From: Sphingobium quisquiliarum P25
Lineage (GTDB): Bacteria > Pseudomonadota > Alphaproteobacteria > Sphingomonadales > Sphingomonadaceae
Assembly (NCBI RefSeq): GCF_000445065.1
Contig: NZ_ATHO01000167.1
Coordinates: 25,552-89,551 of the forward strand
Length of the DNA stretch: 64,000 nucleotides
Direction: 5' to 3'
Numbering within the stretch: position 1 is the first letter of the stretch; every line of letters begins with the position of its first letter. The notes beneath the pieces are model-generated. The model did no database searches. It was given only the letters and a program-made list of their open reading frames with translations, and was not told the DNA's origin. This document shows positions 1 to 10,460 of this stretch, in pieces. Made by a program: the position numbers and the translations under genes.

Positions 1-43
1 CATCGCCTCCAACGGTCAAGGTGGCATTGTTTTCCGACATCAT
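1..43 (-). CDS. gltA: Citrate synthase, N-terminal fragment (continues outside window)
   Basis: Only about 14 codons are inside the window. The minus strand reads MMSENNATLTVGGD, which fits the usual beginning of alphaproteobacterial citrate synthase (first enzyme of the TCA cycle). A GAGGAG ribosome-binding site sits just upstream of two consecutive ATG codons, at 41-43 and 38-40. The gltX stop codon lies 7 bp upstream, so gltX and gltA are probably co-transcribed. The identification rests on a short stretch and on gene order. Confidence 0.6.
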   Translation of the reverse strand, partial: MMSENNATLTVGGD

Positions 44-50
44 GTTCTCC

Positions 51-1517
51 TCAATTGCCACGGCTGGCCGATGCGTGCCCGGCATCGTTCAGCCGTTTCA
101 AGCTCTCCACTTTTCCCAGCAGGAAAAGGACATCAAAAATGCCCGGCGAAACCGTGCGACCGGTCAGCGCCGCACGCAGAGGCTGGGCGACCTTGCCCAG
201 TCCCAAGCCGGCTTCCTCTGCCACGCGGCGTGTCGCCTCTTCTATCGCTTCGACCGTCCAGGTCTGGACGGAGCCAAGAGCGTCGGCTGTCTTGCCCAGC
301 AGCTCGCGCGCCGATTCGTCTAGCAGAGCGAGAGCCTTGTCGTCAAAATCCAGCGGGCAATTTTTGAACAGGAACTCTGCTCCCTCGGCAATTTCGTTAA
401 GCGTCTTTGCACGGGGCTTGAGGGACGGCATGGCCCGCGCCAGCAATTCAGCGGCATTTGCCGGCAATTGCGCGAGGCCCAGCCGTGCCGCGATGCGGGG
501 CGCCGTCAGCGCCGCCAGACGCGTGTCATCCGCCTCACGCAGATAATGGGCGTTCAGATTTTCCAGCTTCTTGATATCGAAGCGCGAGGGCGAACGGCCG
601 ACGCCGGAAATGTCGAACAGTTCGATGGCGCGCTCACGGGAGATGATCTCCTCATCCCCATGGCCCCAGCCCAGCCGCAGCAGATAGTTGAGCACGGCTT
701 CCGGCAGCATGCCCATTTCGTCGCGGTAAGCGTCCACGCCCAGCGCGCCATGCCGTTTCGACAGCTTCGCTCCGTCCGATCCATGGATCAGCGGGATATG
801 GGCGTAGACCGGCTCTTCCCAACCCATCCCCTTGATGATGCCAAGCTGGCGGAAGGCGTTGTTGAGATGATCATCGCCCCGGATCACGTGGGTCACGCCC
901 ATGTCATGGTCATCGACCACGACAGCCAGCATGTAAGTGGGGGTGCCGTCGGAACGGAGCAGGATCATGTCGTCCAGTTCCGCATTCTGCACGACCACGC
1001 GGCCCTGGACCGCGTCCTCGATCACGGTTTCGCCTTCGCGCGAAGCTTTCAACCGAATGACATAGGGTGCTCCCGCGGGCGCTTCCGCAGGATCGCGGTC
1101 ACGCCAGCGGCCATCATAGCGCATCGGCTGCCTGGCGGCGCGCTGCTGTTCGCGCAGTTCCGCCAGTTCCTCCGGCGTTGCGTAACAGCGATAGGCGTCG
1201 CCCTGCGCCAATAGCTGGTTTGCGACCTCCGCATGGCGGGCCGACCGTTCGAACTGGAATATAGCGGGTTCGTCGCCCGTCAGGCCAAGCCATTCCAGAC
1301 CATCGAAAATCGCGGCCACGGCCTCTTCGGTCGAGCGGGCGCGATCCGTATCTTCGATGCGCAGCAGGAACTTGCCGCCATGATGACGGGCGAACAGCCA
1401 GTTGAAGAGGGCGGTGCGCGCGCCGCCGATATGCAGGAAGCCGGTGGGAGACGGCGCGAAACGGGTCACGACCTGCTTGTTCAAACCCGTTGCACTCACC
1501 GCGAAATTCCCTGACAT
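51..1517 (-). CDS. gltX: Glutamyl-tRNA synthetase
   Basis: Class I aminoacyl-tRNA synthetase that charges tRNA-Glu in the cytoplasm. It has 488 residues, normal for the family. The HIGH-type motif is HIGGA at residues 29-33, preceded by RFAPSPTG, and the KMSKS-type motif is KLSKRHG near residue 250. The anticodon-binding C-terminal half is complete. The gene starts 15 bp from the divergent comEC start, so its promoter must lie inside or very near comEC, and its stop abuts gltA. An internal start at [11 protein letters not shown] is possible but there is no ATG there. Confidence 0.97.
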   Translation of the reverse strand: MSGNFAVSATGLNKQVVTRFAPSPTGFLHIGGARTALFNWLFARHHGGKFLLRIEDTDRARSTEEAVAAIFDGLEWLGLTGDEPAIFQFERSARHAEVANQLLAQGDAYRCYATPEELAELREQQRAARQPMRYDGRWRDRDPAEAPAGAPYVIRLKASREGETVIEDAVQGRVVVQNAELDDMILLRSDGTPTYMLAVVVDDHDMGVTHVIRGDDHLNNAFRQLGIIKGMGWEEPVYAHIPLIHGSDGAKLSKRHGALGVDAYRDEMGMLPEAVLNYLLRLGWGHGDEEIISRERAIELFDISGVGRSPSRFDIKKLENLNAHYLREADDTRLAALTAPRIAARLGLAQLPANAAELLARAMPSLKPRAKTLNEIAEGAEFLFKNCPLDFDDKALALLDESARELLGKTADALGSVQTWTVEAIEEATRRVAEEAGLGLGKVAQPLRAALTGRTVSPGIFDVLFLLGKVESLKRLNDAGHASASRGN

Positions 1518-1532
1518 GCGCCTTGCTCATTC

Positions 1533-3698
1533 ATGAACGCGACGCCCCCTAGCATGGCTTTTGAGCCACGACAAACCTCCGTTGGCGGGAACATCCGGCA
1601 GGCGGGCGAGAGGCTTTTCGCCATCGTGGAGGGAGCGCTGGAGGAGGAGCGGGAGCAGCTTGCGCTATGGGTCCCGGTCGCCATGGGCATGGGCATCGTC
1701 GCCTGGTTTCTTTTGCCCAACAGGTTGGAATGGCTTGGTTTCTGCTGTTTTTCGCTGGCCATGGCGGCCGGTGGCATGCTGTTGCCAGCGGGTGGACGCG
1801 TGCGGCAGGCCATCGTGCTGGGCGGAATATTGGCATGCGTGGGATGCGTGCTGGTCTGGGGGAAAGCGATGGCCTGGGGCACGCCGCCGCTGCCGCGCGC
1901 CGCCTTCATGGAGGTGACTGGCGAGGTCCGAAGCGTCAGCGCGATTCCGGCTCAGCAGATGAGTCGTATGTTGGTCCGCCCCATCGATGCGCCCGCATTG
2001 CCGCGGCAGATCCGGGTGAACATAGCGCAAAAGGATGTGCCCGAAGGATTGGGGGAGGGGGCTATCGTTCGCTTTCGCGCGCGGCTGATGCCGCCTGCGC
2101 CGCCTAGCCTGCCGGGTGGATATGATTTTGCCCGGCGCGCCTATTTTCAGGGCATCGGCGCTACGGGACGGGCGCTGAAGCCGGTGAAAGTGCTCCGGCC
2201 TTCCACCAGTGCGCCGCCACTTCGCGCGCGCCTCTTCGCCCACATCACAGGACGTGTCGAGGGGCCGGGCGCTGGTATCGCTGCTGCGCTTGCGACCGGG
2301 GATCAGGGGGCGATCGCGGAGGAGGATGCCGAGGCGATGCGCAGGAGCGGGCTTGCGCATCTGCTGTCCATCAGTGGCCTGCATGTTACCGCGCTGATCG
2401 GGGCTGTGATCTTCCTGTTGATGCGCGTTATGGCGCTGAGCCGCCGCGCCGCGCTTGATTGGCCCCTGATGCTGATCGCGGCTGCGGGCGGCGCGCTGGC
2501 TGGTATCGGTTACACGCTTTTGACCGGGGCGGAAGTGCCTACGGTACGGTCGTGCGTGGCCGCCTTGCTGGTGCTGGGCGGGCTGGCGCTTGGGCGGGAT
2601 GCCATCACGTTGCGGCTGGTCGCGGCGGGCGCTGTGGTGGTGCTGATATTCTGGCCGGAGGCTCTGGTGGGACCGAGCTTCCAGATGAGCTTCGCGGCTG
2701 TGATAGCGCTGGTCGCATTGAGCGAGCATCCCCGCTTCCGCGCCTTTGCCGCTGCACGTGACGAACATTGGCTGCGGCGGGTGGGGCGAAGCCTGGGCGC
2801 CATGCTGCTGACGGGCTTTGCCGTTGAGCTGGTGCTCGCGCCGATCGCGCTGTTGCATTTTCACAAGGCGGGGATGCTGGGCGCTTTCGCCAATCTGCTG
2901 GCGATCCCGCTGACGACTTTCGTGGTGATGCCGCTGGAGGCGATGGCGTTGCTGCTCGACATCGGGGGGCTGGGCGCTCCCTTCTGGTGGCTCACGGCAC
3001 GATCGCTCGACCTGCTACTGGTCATTGCCCATGGCGTGTCGGCAAGTCCCTGGGCCGTGATGATGACGCCGACCCTGCCCACAGGGGTTTTCGCTGCGGC
3101 GATACTGGGTGGATTATGGTGCCTTTTGTGGCGTAGCTGGTGGCGTTGGGCAGGGCTCATTCCCATAGCGGCTGGAGTGGCGGTCATGTCCATGGCATCG
3201 CCGCCCGACATATTGGTCACCAGCGATGGCCGCCATGTCGCGGTACGCGCGTCGACAGGAGGCATGGCATTGTTGCGGGCGGGTGCAGGAGACTATGTCC
3301 GCGACATGATGGCGGAAAGCGCTGGCTTCGACGGCGAGATGAGCGCACTGGCGGACTTGCCCGAAGCGCGCTGCTCCGATGATCTCTGCGCGGTTCGGCT
3401 GGATGTGAACGGCCGCGCATGGCGATTGCTGCTGACGCGCAGTGATATGCTGATCGATAAGGCTGCGCTGCAAGATGACTGCGCCAGCGCGGACATTGTT
3501 GTTTCCGACCGCCGCCTGCCGCCCTGGTGCCGCCCGCGCTGGCTGAAAGCGGACCGGCGCTTGCTCTGGCGGACAGGCGGGCTGGCTATCGACCTGAACC
3601 AGGGCAGGATAAGCGGGACGAAAATAGCGAGTGATGCCCATCCATGGATCGTCCCTGCGGTCAGGAACCGGAAGGCCCGTTCCGGCAATCAGTTGTAG
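1533..3698 (+). CDS. comEC: ComEC/Rec2-type DNA uptake channel protein
   Basis: 721-residue polytopic inner-membrane protein related to the competence channel that moves single-stranded DNA into the cytoplasm. An N-terminal membrane segment is followed by a soluble OB-like region, and then by the competence domain with the signature [10 protein letters not shown] and about eight further hydrophobic segments. A C-terminal soluble region holds degenerate beta-lactamase-like sequence without an obvious HxHxDH metal motif, so the nuclease-like domain may be inactive. The second ATG at 1554 is an equally plausible start. The 3' end overlaps the convergent lexA gene by 10 bp. Confidence 0.88.
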   Translation: MNATPPSMAFEPRQTSVGGNIRQAGERLFAIVEGALEEEREQLALWVPVAMGMGIVAWFLLPNRLEWLGFCCFSLAMAAGGMLLPAGGRVRQAIVLGGILACVGCVLVWGKAMAWGTPPLPRAAFMEVTGEVRSVSAIPAQQMSRMLVRPIDAPALPRQIRVNIAQKDVPEGLGEGAIVRFRARLMPPAPPSLPGGYDFARRAYFQGIGATGRALKPVKVLRPSTSAPPLRARLFAHITGRVEGPGAGIAAALATGDQGAIAEEDAEAMRRSGLAHLLSISGLHVTALIGAVIFLLMRVMALSRRAALDWPLMLIAAAGGALAGIGYTLLTGAEVPTVRSCVAALLVLGGLALGRDAITLRLVAAGAVVVLIFWPEALVGPSFQMSFAAVIALVALSEHPRFRAFAAARDEHWLRRVGRSLGAMLLTGFAVELVLAPIALLHFHKAGMLGAFANLLAIPLTTFVVMPLEAMALLLDIGGLGAPFWWLTARSLDLLLVIAHGVSASPWAVMMTPTLPTGVFAAAILGGLWCLLWRSWWRWAGLIPIAAGVAVMSMASPPDILVTSDGRHVAVRASTGGMALLRAGAGDYVRDMMAESAGFDGEMSALADLPEARCSDDLCAVRLDVNGRAWRLLLTRSDMLIDKAALQDDCASADIVVSDRRLPPWCRPRWLKADRRLLWRTGGLAIDLNQGRISGTKIASDAHPWIVPAVRNRKARSGNQL

Positions 3699-4357
3699 CG
3701 CCGCAGCAGCCCTGCCAGCTTGCCCTGGATACGCACCTGCCGCGGATCATAGACCTGAGGCTTATAGGCTGCGTTGGCGGGATCGAGCCGAACCCTTGAC
3801 CCGTCGCGATGGAAATATTTGAGCGTCGCCTCGCTCTCATCGATCAGCGCTACGACGATCTGCCCCTCGCGCGCGACTTCGGTGCGCTGGATCAGGGCAT
3901 AGTCGCCATCCAATATGCCTGCTTCCACCATGGAGTCACCGGAAACCTCCAGCGCATAATGGTCGCCAGCGCCCAGCAGGGCAGCGGGCACGGAAAGCAT
4001 ATTCTGCCCTTCAAGCGCTTCGATCGGCACGCCTGCCGCGATCCGGCCGTGGAGCGGGATGTCGATGACGTCATTGGCGGCAATCGGCGCTTTGGCGGTC
4101 AGTTGCGGCTTGGCAGGCGCTGCCTTGGGCGCTCGGTGCATCGCCTCGGGAAGTTTCAGCACCTCAAGCGCGCGGGCGCGGTTCGGCAGGCGGCGGATGA
4201 AGCCCCGTTCCTCAAGCGCGTTGATCAGCCTGTGGATGCCGGATTTCGATCGCAGATCGAGCGCTTCCTTCATCTCCTCGAAAGAGGGGGATACCCCCCC
4301 TTCCTCCAGCCGGTTTTGAATGAAGCTCAGCAATTCCTGTTGCTTCGGCGTCAGCAT
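3689..4357 (-). CDS. lexA: LexA repressor, SOS regulator
   Basis: 222-residue SOS repressor. The N-terminal winged-helix DNA-binding domain (residues 1-65) is followed by a linker and an S24 autoprotease domain. The scissile Ala108-Gly109 bond lies in GRIAAGVP. Catalytic Ser142 is in SGDSMVEAG and Lys180 is in SEATLKYF. RecA filaments stimulate self-cleavage, which derepresses DNA-repair genes. An SOS box 19 bp upstream of the start shows autoregulation. Confidence 0.97.
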   Translation of the reverse strand: MLTPKQQELLSFIQNRLEEGGVSPSFEEMKEALDLRSKSGIHRLINALEERGFIRRLPNRARALEVLKLPEAMHRAPKAAPAKPQLTAKAPIAANDVIDIPLHGRIAAGVPIEALEGQNMLSVPAALLGAGDHYALEVSGDSMVEAGILDGDYALIQRTEVAREGQIVVALIDESEATLKYFHRDGSRVRLDPANAAYKPQVYDPRQVRIQGKLAGLLRRYN

Positions 4358-4375
4358 GCCTGCTTGTCCTCCATG

Positions 4376-4390
4376 GAACGGATGGAGAAC
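4376..4390 (-). promoter_or_regulatory. LexA operator (alphaproteobacterial SOS box)
   Basis: On the plus strand the site reads GAAC, seven bases, GAAC, which is GTTC-N7-GTTC on the lexA strand. This is the known alphaproteobacterial SOS box. It lies 19 bp upstream of the lexA ATG, as expected for autoregulation. Confidence 0.85.
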
Positions 4391-4509
4391 GCATAGGAAA
4401 CGGAAAGTGGCAAGTCAAGCGGTTAACCGCTCACCGTAACAAACGGAACGGAGCGGTGCGCCAGCCGTTTCATGGCAGCCTTTTTACAAGGCGTGAATAG
4501 GAGAGTGAG

Positions 4510-4668
4510 ATGGCGAACCAGAACAATCAGGGCGGTGATCAGCGCCGCCAGCAAGGCGGCGACCGTTCGAGCCAGGGCGGCCGTCAGCAGCAGCAAGAGA
4601 ACCGCCAGGGCCAGATGGGCCAGGAGCGTGGCAAGGACAAGGGCGGCCAGGGCAAGCAACAGCGCTGA
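4510..4668 (+). CDS. Small Gln/Gly-rich hydrophilic protein of unknown function
   Basis: A 52-residue reading frame begins at ATG 4510 behind a good ribosome-binding site (AGGAGAG) and ends with TGA at 4666-4668. The product is made almost entirely of Gln, Gly, Arg, Asn, Lys and Glu, with no hydrophobic core, so it is probably disordered. It faces moeA, and a strong hairpin terminator follows 23 bp downstream, which supports a real short transcript. Such peptides occur in sphingomonads as hypothetical proteins. The composition recalls stress-associated hydrophilic peptides, but no function can be assigned. Confidence 0.6.
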   Translation: MANQNNQGGDQRRQQGGDRSSQGGRQQQQENRQGQMGQERGKDKGGQGKQQR

Positions 4669-4690
4669 GCCTATAGCTGGCCTATGAAGA

Positions 4691-4718
4691 AGGGGTCGCA
4701 TATGCGGCCCCTTTTTTT
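4691..4718. terminator. Intrinsic terminator, probably bidirectional
   Basis: A nearly perfect inverted repeat at 4691-4712 (AGGGG arm, CGCATATGCG core) is followed by seven T residues at 4712-4718. It serves the small plus-strand gene. The T-run touches the moeA stop codon on the other strand, so it probably separates the two convergent units. Confidence 0.8.
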
Positions 4719-5899
4719 CACGTGAGCGGCAGGATGGTCACGGTCTCCCCGGCGTCCGCCGCAGGTGAGCGCGCGGGCCGGACGATCAGGCAGTCGGCCT
4801 GTGCGAGGGCGCAGGTGGCGGCGCTGTCCTGCGACGTCACGGAAACCACGCCATTGCCGCTGCGACAGGCGCGCAGATAATCGTCGCGCTCTCCCGTGGC
4901 GGGGAGTGGCGCGGCGAGGGTTGCCGTCGATGCGGGTGGGAAGGGGGCAGCGGCGCCCGCCATATGCCTGACCAGTGGCAGCAGGAATAGATAAGCCGTG
5001 ACGAAGGCCGAAACGGGATTGCCCGGCAGTCCCAGGAACACGGCGTCGCCCAAATGGCCCGCCATCAGCGGCTTGCCGGGACGCATGCGGATTTTCCAGA
5101 AGTCGAGGCTTCCGCCAGCCTTGGCGAAGGCGGGGCGGACGAGGTCGTGATCGCCGACCGATGCGCCGCCGGTGGAGACGATGATGTCGGCCTTGGCGGC
5201 TTGCTCCAGCGCTCCGGTCATCGCGTCGAGATTGTCGGGGACGATGCCGAGGTCGGTGACGTCGCAAGCAAGCCCGCCCAGCATGGCGGCGAGCATGGGA
5301 GCGTTGGACGAAGGCAGGCTGCCCGGCGGGACCGGCGCGCCGGGCGGGACCAGTTCATTGCCGGTCGACAGCAGTGCGATGCGGGGCCTGCCGCCGACGG
5401 AGAGCGCGCCATGGCCGCCCAGCACCGCGAGCGCGATCTGAGCGGCCCCTAAACCAGCGCCAGCGCCCAGCAGGCGCTGCCCGGCCTGAAAGTCGGAAGC
5501 GGCCGGGCGCACATTGCGGCCCTTGGCAAGGGGCGCGCATGCCGGGTTGAGCGCGCCATGTTCAACTGCCGCATCCTCCTGTATGAGGACGGTGTCTGCA
5601 CCTTCGGGAAGCGGAGCGCCGGTGAAGATGCGGCAGCATTCGCCTGGCGCGAGGGGAGCGGGAACAGCGCCGCCTGCCGTGCTTTCGCCCGCGATCCACC
5701 AGGGGCCGGGCCATTCGGCGGCGCGGATGGCGTAGCCGTCCATGGCCGAAAGGTCAGCCCAGGGCTGGCTGCGCAGCGCTAAGACATCTTCGGCGAGCCA
5801 GCGGCCCGCGCACTGGGCGATCGGCAGGCGTTCGGCGGGAAGCTGCCGGGCCAGCGTGAGCAGGCGGGCCTGAGCCTCCGCGACCGGCAGCAGGGTCAT
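4718..5899 (-). CDS. moeA: Molybdopterin molybdenumtransferase MoeA
   Basis: 393-residue enzyme that inserts molybdate into adenylylated molybdopterin in molybdenum cofactor synthesis. Recognisable motifs are [26 protein letters not shown] and [10 protein letters not shown], in the usual order. The start [10 protein letters not shown] at 5899 overlaps the moaC stop by four bases (ATGA), which indicates translational coupling in a trpG-trpD-trpC-moaC-moeA gene string. The longer open frame upstream of this start is a shadow of moaC and trpC. Confidence 0.95.
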   Translation of the reverse strand: MTLLPVAEAQARLLTLARQLPAERLPIAQCAGRWLAEDVLALRSQPWADLSAMDGYAIRAAEWPGPWWIAGESTAGGAVPAPLAPGECCRIFTGAPLPEGADTVLIQEDAAVEHGALNPACAPLAKGRNVRPAASDFQAGQRLLGAGAGLGAAQIALAVLGGHGALSVGGRPRIALLSTGNELVPPGAPVPPGSLPSSNAPMLAAMLGGLACDVTDLGIVPDNLDAMTGALEQAAKADIIVSTGGASVGDHDLVRPAFAKAGGSLDFWKIRMRPGKPLMAGHLGDAVFLGLPGNPVSAFVTAYLFLLPLVRHMAGAAAPFPPASTATLAAPLPATGERDDYLRACRSGNGVVSVTSQDSAATCALAQADCLIVRPARSPAADAGETVTILPLT

Positions 5900-6366
5900 G
5901 GCGCGCGCCAGTCGCCGGACTTGCCGCCGGTCTTGGCGAGCAGCCGGACGCCATCTATGACCATCGCCTTGTCGATCGCCTTGGCCATGTCGTAAATGGT
6001 CAGCAAGGCGGTGGAGGCCGCCGTGAGCGCTTCCATTTCCACCCCGGTCTGGCCTGCCGTCCTTGCGGTCGCCTTCACGATGACGCCCTGCGCCTCCAGT
6101 TGGAAGTCGATGACAACGGATGTCAGGGGGATCGGATGGCAGAGCGGAATGAGGTCCGCGGTGCGCTTGGCTGCCATGATCCCGGCCACGCGGGCGACGG
6201 CCAGGACGTCGCCCTTCTTGACGAGGCCCTGGGCGATGGCTGACGCGGCATCTTCCTTCATGGTGATGCGGCCGGTGGCGACTGCTTCGCGCGCGGTGAC
6301 GGGCTTCGCCGAAACATCGACCATCCGGGCCGATCCGTCTTCGTCCAGATGGGTAAGGCCGTTCAT
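5896..6366 (-). CDS. moaC: Cyclic pyranopterin monophosphate synthase MoaC
   Basis: 156-residue enzyme for the second step of molybdenum cofactor synthesis, which converts the MoaA product to cyclic pyranopterin monophosphate. Motifs are [24 protein letters not shown] and [11 protein letters not shown] followed by YDMAKAIDK, which contains the active-site residues. The length is typical. It overlaps trpC upstream and moeA downstream by four bases each. Confidence 0.96.
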   Translation of the reverse strand: MNGLTHLDEDGSARMVDVSAKPVTAREAVATGRITMKEDAASAIAQGLVKKGDVLAVARVAGIMAAKRTADLIPLCHPIPLTSVVIDFQLEAQGVIVKATARTAGQTGVEMEALTAASTALLTIYDMAKAIDKAMVIDGVRLLAKTGGKSGDWRAP

Positions 6367-7154
6367 GCGCCGGTGAGCAGCGCGCGGGTCGCCGCCTCGA
6401 CATCGGCCTGCCGCATCAGCGATTCGCCGACCAGGAAGCAGCGCACGCCGTGGTCCGCCATCGCAGCCAGATCGGCATGGCTGCCAAGTCCGCTTTCCGC
6501 GACGAAAGTGCAGCCTTCGGGCGCGTGGCCGACCAGTTCATAGGTGCGGGCGAAATCGACGCTGAAATCGCGCAGGTCGCGATTGTTGACGCCGATGAGG
6601 CGGGAGCGCAGCTTCATGGCGCGTTCCAGTTCCCGCGCGTCATGCACCTCCACCAGCGCGTCCATGCCGAGGCCGAGCGCGGCATCCTCTATTTCCGCCA
6701 TCTGCCCGTCATCCAGCGCGGCGGCGATGATGAGGATGGCGTCCGCGCCCAGCGCCCTGCTTTCCAGCACCTGCCACGGGTCCACCATGAAGTCCTTGCG
6801 CAGCACCGGCAGGGCGCAGGCGGCGCGGGCGGCGATCAGATAATCGTCATGCCCCTGAAAATAAGGCGCGTCGGTAAGGACGGAGAGGCAGGCGGCGCCA
6901 CCGGCGGCGTAGGCGCGGGCATGGGCGGGGGGATCGAAATCGGCGCGGATGAGGCCCTTGGACGGGCTGGCCTTCTTCACCTCCGCGATGAGGCCGAAGC
7001 CGGTGCGCGAGGCGTCGTCCAGCGCTTTGCGGAAGCCGCGCGGCGGCGTCTGTCCGGCGGCGCGGTCTTGCAGGCTGGCGACGCTGGTTGCCGCCTTGCG
7101 CCGGGCGACCTCCTCCCGCTTCGTATCGCAGATCTCGATCAGCTTGTTCGTCAT
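6363..7154 (-). CDS. trpC: Indole-3-glycerol phosphate synthase
   Basis: 263-residue TIM-barrel enzyme that closes the indole ring in tryptophan synthesis. Motifs include [29 protein letters not shown] and ESGLGSH. The start [10 protein letters not shown] at 7154 is chosen because it overlaps the trpD stop as ATGA; a start six codons earlier would lie inside trpD. It is not fused to trpF. Confidence 0.96.
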   Translation of the reverse strand: MTNKLIEICDTKREEVARRKAATSVASLQDRAAGQTPPRGFRKALDDASRTGFGLIAEVKKASPSKGLIRADFDPPAHARAYAAGGAACLSVLTDAPYFQGHDDYLIAARAACALPVLRKDFMVDPWQVLESRALGADAILIIAAALDDGQMAEIEDAALGLGMDALVEVHDARELERAMKLRSRLIGVNNRDLRDFSVDFARTYELVGHAPEGCTFVAESGLGSHADLAAMADHGVRCFLVGESLMRQADVEAATRALLTGA

Positions 7155-8143
7155 TGATAGGCTATCCAGCAATTGAGCAGGGCGTTGGCAAGCCCGCGGT
7201 CGATCGTTTCGGCGGCTTCCTCCACCCCTTCGCGGAAGCCTGGCACGGCGTCTGCCACGACAAGGGCGGCGGCGGCGTTCAGCAGCACGGCGTCGCGATA
7301 GGGCCCCGCTTCTCCTTGCAGCAGTTTCCGCAGCGCGGCGGCGTTATAGGCCGGGTCGCCGCCGCGGATCGCGTCCACGGGATGGGTGGACAGGCCAAGT
7401 TCGGCGGCGCTCAAGCGGTGCATCGCGACGAGGCTGTGGCCCTTCACCTCCGCCATGTCGTTGCCGCCCGCCAGCGAAAGCTCGTCCAGCCCTTCGTCGC
7501 CGGAGATGATCATGGCGCGGTCGACGCCCAGATCGGCCAGGGCTTCGGCATAGATGGGCACATAAGCGGGGCGGGCGATGCCGACGAGCTGGCGGCGGAC
7601 CCTGGCGGGGTTGGCGAGCGGACCCATCAGGTTGAAGATGGTGCGTTCGCCGATCGCCTTGCGGATGGGACCGAGCCGTTTGAGCGCCGGGTGATAATTT
7701 TGCGCGAACAGGAAGCAGATGCCAAGGTCGGCCAAAGTGGCTTCGGCGGTCTGCGCCGCGCGGTCGAGATCAAGGCCGAGCGCTTCCAGAGTGTCGGCCG
7801 CGCCTGCCTTTGACGAGGCGGCGCGATTGCCATGCTTGGCGACCGGAACGCCAGCGGCGGCGACCACCAGGCTGACGGCGGTGGACACGTTCAGCGTATG
7901 ATGCCCGTCGCCGCCGGTGCCGCACACGTCGATCGCCCCTTCGGGCGCGCTGATCGACAGCATGCGGGCGCGCATCGCGCGGGCGGCGGCGGCGATTTCC
8001 ACCGCGCTTTCGCCGCGCCGCGCCATGGTGACGAGGAAGCTGGCGATGTCCGCTTCCGCAAGGTCGCCGTCGAACAGCAGGTCGAAGGCGCGGGCGGCCT
8101 CTTCGGCGCTCAGCGGCGCGGCGGGATCGGGCAGGCGGGTCAT
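7151..8143 (-). CDS. trpD: Anthranilate phosphoribosyltransferase
   Basis: 330-residue enzyme that transfers phosphoribosyl from PRPP to anthranilate. It has the GTGGDGHHT phosphate-binding loop and the [20 protein letters not shown] segment of the family. The start [10 protein letters not shown] at 8143 is preferred over the ATG at 8161 because AAGG lies at the right distance before it. It is separated from trpG by about 200 bp. Confidence 0.96.
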   Translation of the reverse strand: MTRLPDPAAPLSAEEAARAFDLLFDGDLAEADIASFLVTMARRGESAVEIAAAARAMRARMLSISAPEGAIDVCGTGGDGHHTLNVSTAVSLVVAAAGVPVAKHGNRAASSKAGAADTLEALGLDLDRAAQTAEATLADLGICFLFAQNYHPALKRLGPIRKAIGERTIFNLMGPLANPARVRRQLVGIARPAYVPIYAEALADLGVDRAMIISGDEGLDELSLAGGNDMAEVKGHSLVAMHRLSAAELGLSTHPVDAIRGGDPAYNAAALRKLLQGEAGPYRDAVLLNAAAALVVADAVPGFREGVEEAAETIDRGLANALLNCWIAYQ

Positions 8144-8289
8144 CGCTGGTGCCTTAATCATGCCGCCGCGCCGGAGTCGAGGGCGGGATGTCGAAACTGG
8201 TTCGCGCGCCCGTCACAGGGTGACATAGGTGACACGACAAGGGCACGGAAAACCGCCCATTTTCGCAAAATTTCCTACAGGATCAAAGA

Positions 8290-8329
8290 GCCGCGCCGAA
8301 AGCCCCTGACGATAGCGCGGCGGCGCGGC
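8290..8329 (-). terminator. GC-rich hairpin in the trpG-trpD gap (possible attenuator)
   Basis: A 9-bp inverted repeat (GCCGCGCCG with CGGCGCGGC) lies between the trpG stop and the trpD start. On the minus strand it is followed only by TCTTTG, not a true T-tract. It may slow transcription from trpG into trpD or stabilise the message end. The rest of 8144-8347 holds no gene I can see. Confidence 0.35.
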
Positions 8330-8347
8330 TGTAGGACAGCGAAAAAT

Positions 8348-8938
8348 TCAGGCGGGGGCGTGTTCCCGCACGGGAAGCCCCGCGATGCGCAGGAAGTTGG
8401 CCAGCATGTCATGCCCATATTCCGTCGCGATGCTTTCGGGATGGAACTGGACCGAATGGATGGGCAGGCTTTCGTGGCGGAAGCCCATGACCGATCCATC
8501 CTCGCTGGTGGCGTTCACGCGCAGGCAGGCGGGAATATCCTCCACGATCAGCGAGTGATAGCGAGTCGCGGTGAAGGGGGAGGGCAGTCCTTCGAACAGG
8601 CCGGTGCCGTCATGGACGACCGGCGAGGTCTTTCCATGCATCAGCCCGCCGCGCACCACCTGGCCGCCGAAATGCTGGCCGATCGCCTGATGGCCCAGGC
8701 ATACGCCGAGCAGGGGCGCGCCCGCGTCCGCGCAGGCGGCGACCAGATCCAGGCTGACCCCGGCCTCATTGGGCGTGCAGGGGCCGGGCGACAGCAGGAA
8801 GGCGCTGGCCCCGCTGGAAAGCGCCTGGCCTGCCGAGATGGCGTCGTTGCGCACCACTTCCACCTGCGCGCCCAATTCCATCAGATAGTGGACGAGGTTC
8901 CAGGTGAAGCTGTCGTAATTGTCGATGACGAGGATCAT
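8348..8938 (-). CDS. trpG: Anthranilate synthase component II (glutamine amidotransferase)
   Basis: 196-residue class I amidotransferase that supplies ammonia to TrpE. It begins [11 protein letters not shown], the standard family start. The nucleophile Cys is in [12 protein letters not shown] and the catalytic His-x-Glu is in SVQFHPES. The open frame extends 30 codons further upstream but that extension is not conserved-looking. trpE is not in the window. Confidence 0.94.
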   Translation of the reverse strand: MILVIDNYDSFTWNLVHYLMELGAQVEVVRNDAISAGQALSSGASAFLLSPGPCTPNEAGVSLDLVAACADAGAPLLGVCLGHQAIGQHFGGQVVRGGLMHGKTSPVVHDGTGLFEGLPSPFTATRYHSLIVEDIPACLRVNATSEDGSVMGFRHESLPIHSVQFHPESIATEYGHDMLANFLRIAGLPVREHAPA

Positions 8939-9051
8939 GGGGCCAAGGCTATAATGCGCCCCGCGCTCCGGGCCAATCGGAATCGGCGGGGCAGCTTTGA
9001 ACCTGCCGCGCGCGCAGGCGTTCTCCACCCGAAACGATCAGTGAGGATGGC

Positions 9052-9453
9052 ATGAAACGCTATGCATATGGCTGGATAACGGCCCTGTTCTTTCTTGTGT
9101 CGATCGCGGGACACTGGCTGTTCGGCTGGTGGGCCTATGTGGACGAGGCGCATTCCCATGGGCAGGCGCCCGAAGTCGCCGCCTATGCCGTGGAAATGGC
9201 GCGCGACACGTTCGAAAACTGGCAGTCGGAATTCTTGCAGCTGATCTGGCAGGTCGTTGGCCTGGCCTATTTCCTCTATGTCGGGTCCCCGGCGTCCAAG
9301 GAGAATGACGACCGGCTGGAAGCCAAGATCGACGAGCTGCTGAAGATGACCGGCGGCAAGCAGGCCGAGGGGCTGATCGACGAAATCGACCGGCGTTACC
9401 TGCGCGTGGGCGGCCATGCCAAGCCGCATGCCCATGATGTGGGGCATGAGTGA
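9052..9453 (+). CDS. DUF6766-type small membrane protein
   Basis: 133-residue protein with one hydrophobic segment near the N-terminus (residues 8-28), a region rich in Trp and Phe, a second hydrophobic segment around residues 65-80, and a charged C-terminal tail ending in a His-rich patch. The pattern (MKRYAYGWITALFF, HWLFGWWAYVDE) matches what I recall of DUF6766, common in Sphingomonas and Rhizobium. Function unknown. It is followed by the hemerythrin-like gene on the same strand. Confidence 0.65.
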   Translation: MKRYAYGWITALFFLVSIAGHWLFGWWAYVDEAHSHGQAPEVAAYAVEMARDTFENWQSEFLQLIWQVVGLAYFLYVGSPASKENDDRLEAKIDELLKMTGGKQAEGLIDEIDRRYLRVGGHAKPHAHDVGHE

Positions 9454-9552
9454 GCGGGAGGGCGCGTGCGAAATGAAGCGGCAACGTTCAAGGCGCGGGA
9501 ACCGAGCGCCCCTTCAGCCGCTTCATGTCCATTGTTCATGAGGAGGACGGAA

Positions 9553-10065
9553 ATGGCCAAGGCCGAATTTACGGATGCGATTGCGCTGCTGAAAGCCGAC
9601 CACCGCAAGGTCGAGGACCTGTTCGAGCAGTTCGAGAAGGCGAAGAGTGCGAACCGCAAGCAGGACATCGCGCATCAGATCTGCACCGAATTGAAGATCC
9701 ACACGATGATCGAGGAGGAGATTTTCTATCCGGCCTTCCGCGGCAAGATAGAGGACGACACGCTGGACGAAGCCTATGTCGAGCATGACGGGGCCAAGGT
9801 GCTGGTGAACGACATCGAGGCCGGATCGCCGGAGGACGATTTCTACGACGCCAAGGTCACGGTGCTGTCGGAAGAGATCAAGCATCACGTCAAGGAAGAG
9901 GAGCGGCAGTCGGACGGCATGTTCGCCCAGTGCCGCAAGACGGACGTCGACCTTGTCGAGCTGCGCGACCGGATGATGGCGCGCAAGCAGGAACTGATGG
10001 CGCAGGCCAAGGCAAGCGGGCTGCCCGTCGCCAAGCCCAGGGCCGTCCATCTGGTCGCGGCCTGA
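9553..10065 (+). CDS. Hemerythrin HHE-domain protein
   Basis: 170-residue helical protein with the HHE cation-binding pattern: His in KADHRKVEDLFEQF, His and Glu in LKIHTMIEEEIFYPAF, His in VEHDGAK and His in EIKHHVKEEE. Such proteins bind a di-iron centre and are linked to oxygen or nitrosative stress and iron-sulfur repair. The start at 9553 is set by the AGGAGG site at 9541-9546; upstream in-frame ATGs lack such a site. Confidence 0.88.
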   Translation: MAKAEFTDAIALLKADHRKVEDLFEQFEKAKSANRKQDIAHQICTELKIHTMIEEEIFYPAFRGKIEDDTLDEAYVEHDGAKVLVNDIEAGSPEDDFYDAKVTVLSEEIKHHVKEEERQSDGMFAQCRKTDVDLVELRDRMMARKQELMAQAKASGLPVAKPRAVHLVAA

Positions 10066-10094
10066 GCGCGGAGGTTGAAAAAGGCCGCGCATTA

Positions 10095-10460
10095 TCCCAT
10101 ATGCGCTGGTGCCGGGTTCGCCCGGCTATGGTGATAAATCGTATCGTGCAATAGGCGCAGCGGACCCGGGGGCAGTACCCGGCGGCTCCACCACATGCCC
10201 CGCCTGGCGGGGTGTATGACGGGGCCGAACTAGGATCGACGTGTGTTGAAAAGCGATGCCTTCACCCGGCCTGAGTACGCCGTAAAAAGGTTCAAAACTC
10301 ACAAGTGCCAACGATAACGAGGCTCTTGCTCTTGCTGCGTAATTGATGGCCTCACGGCCTGACATTACTCAAAGAGAACGCGGTTGAACCCACCGGGCAA
10401 CAGAAGGGAATTCAGCGGCCGCCGGAGGGGCCGGGCAACAGAACCCTCCGGACCTTTCCC
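10095..10460 (+). ncRNA. ssrA: Circularly permuted two-piece tmRNA
   Basis: Trans-translation RNA in the permuted alphaproteobacterial arrangement. The acceptor piece comes first and ends in CCA at 10192-10194, with a T-arm CCGGG/CCCGG just before. A short removable linker (10195-10221) follows, and the coding piece begins GGGGCCG at 10222. The two ends form a 7-bp acceptor stem with the G-U wobble that marks alanine charging. The tag frame at 10307-10342 encodes ANDNEALALAA then TAA. The outer 5' and 3' ends are approximate. Confidence 0.93.
10307..10342 (+). other. tmRNA proteolysis-tag reading frame
   Basis: Eleven codons encode ANDNEALALAA followed by TAA. The hydrophobic LALAA ending is the form recognised by ClpXP and related proteases on tagged proteins. 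Confidence 0.92.
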
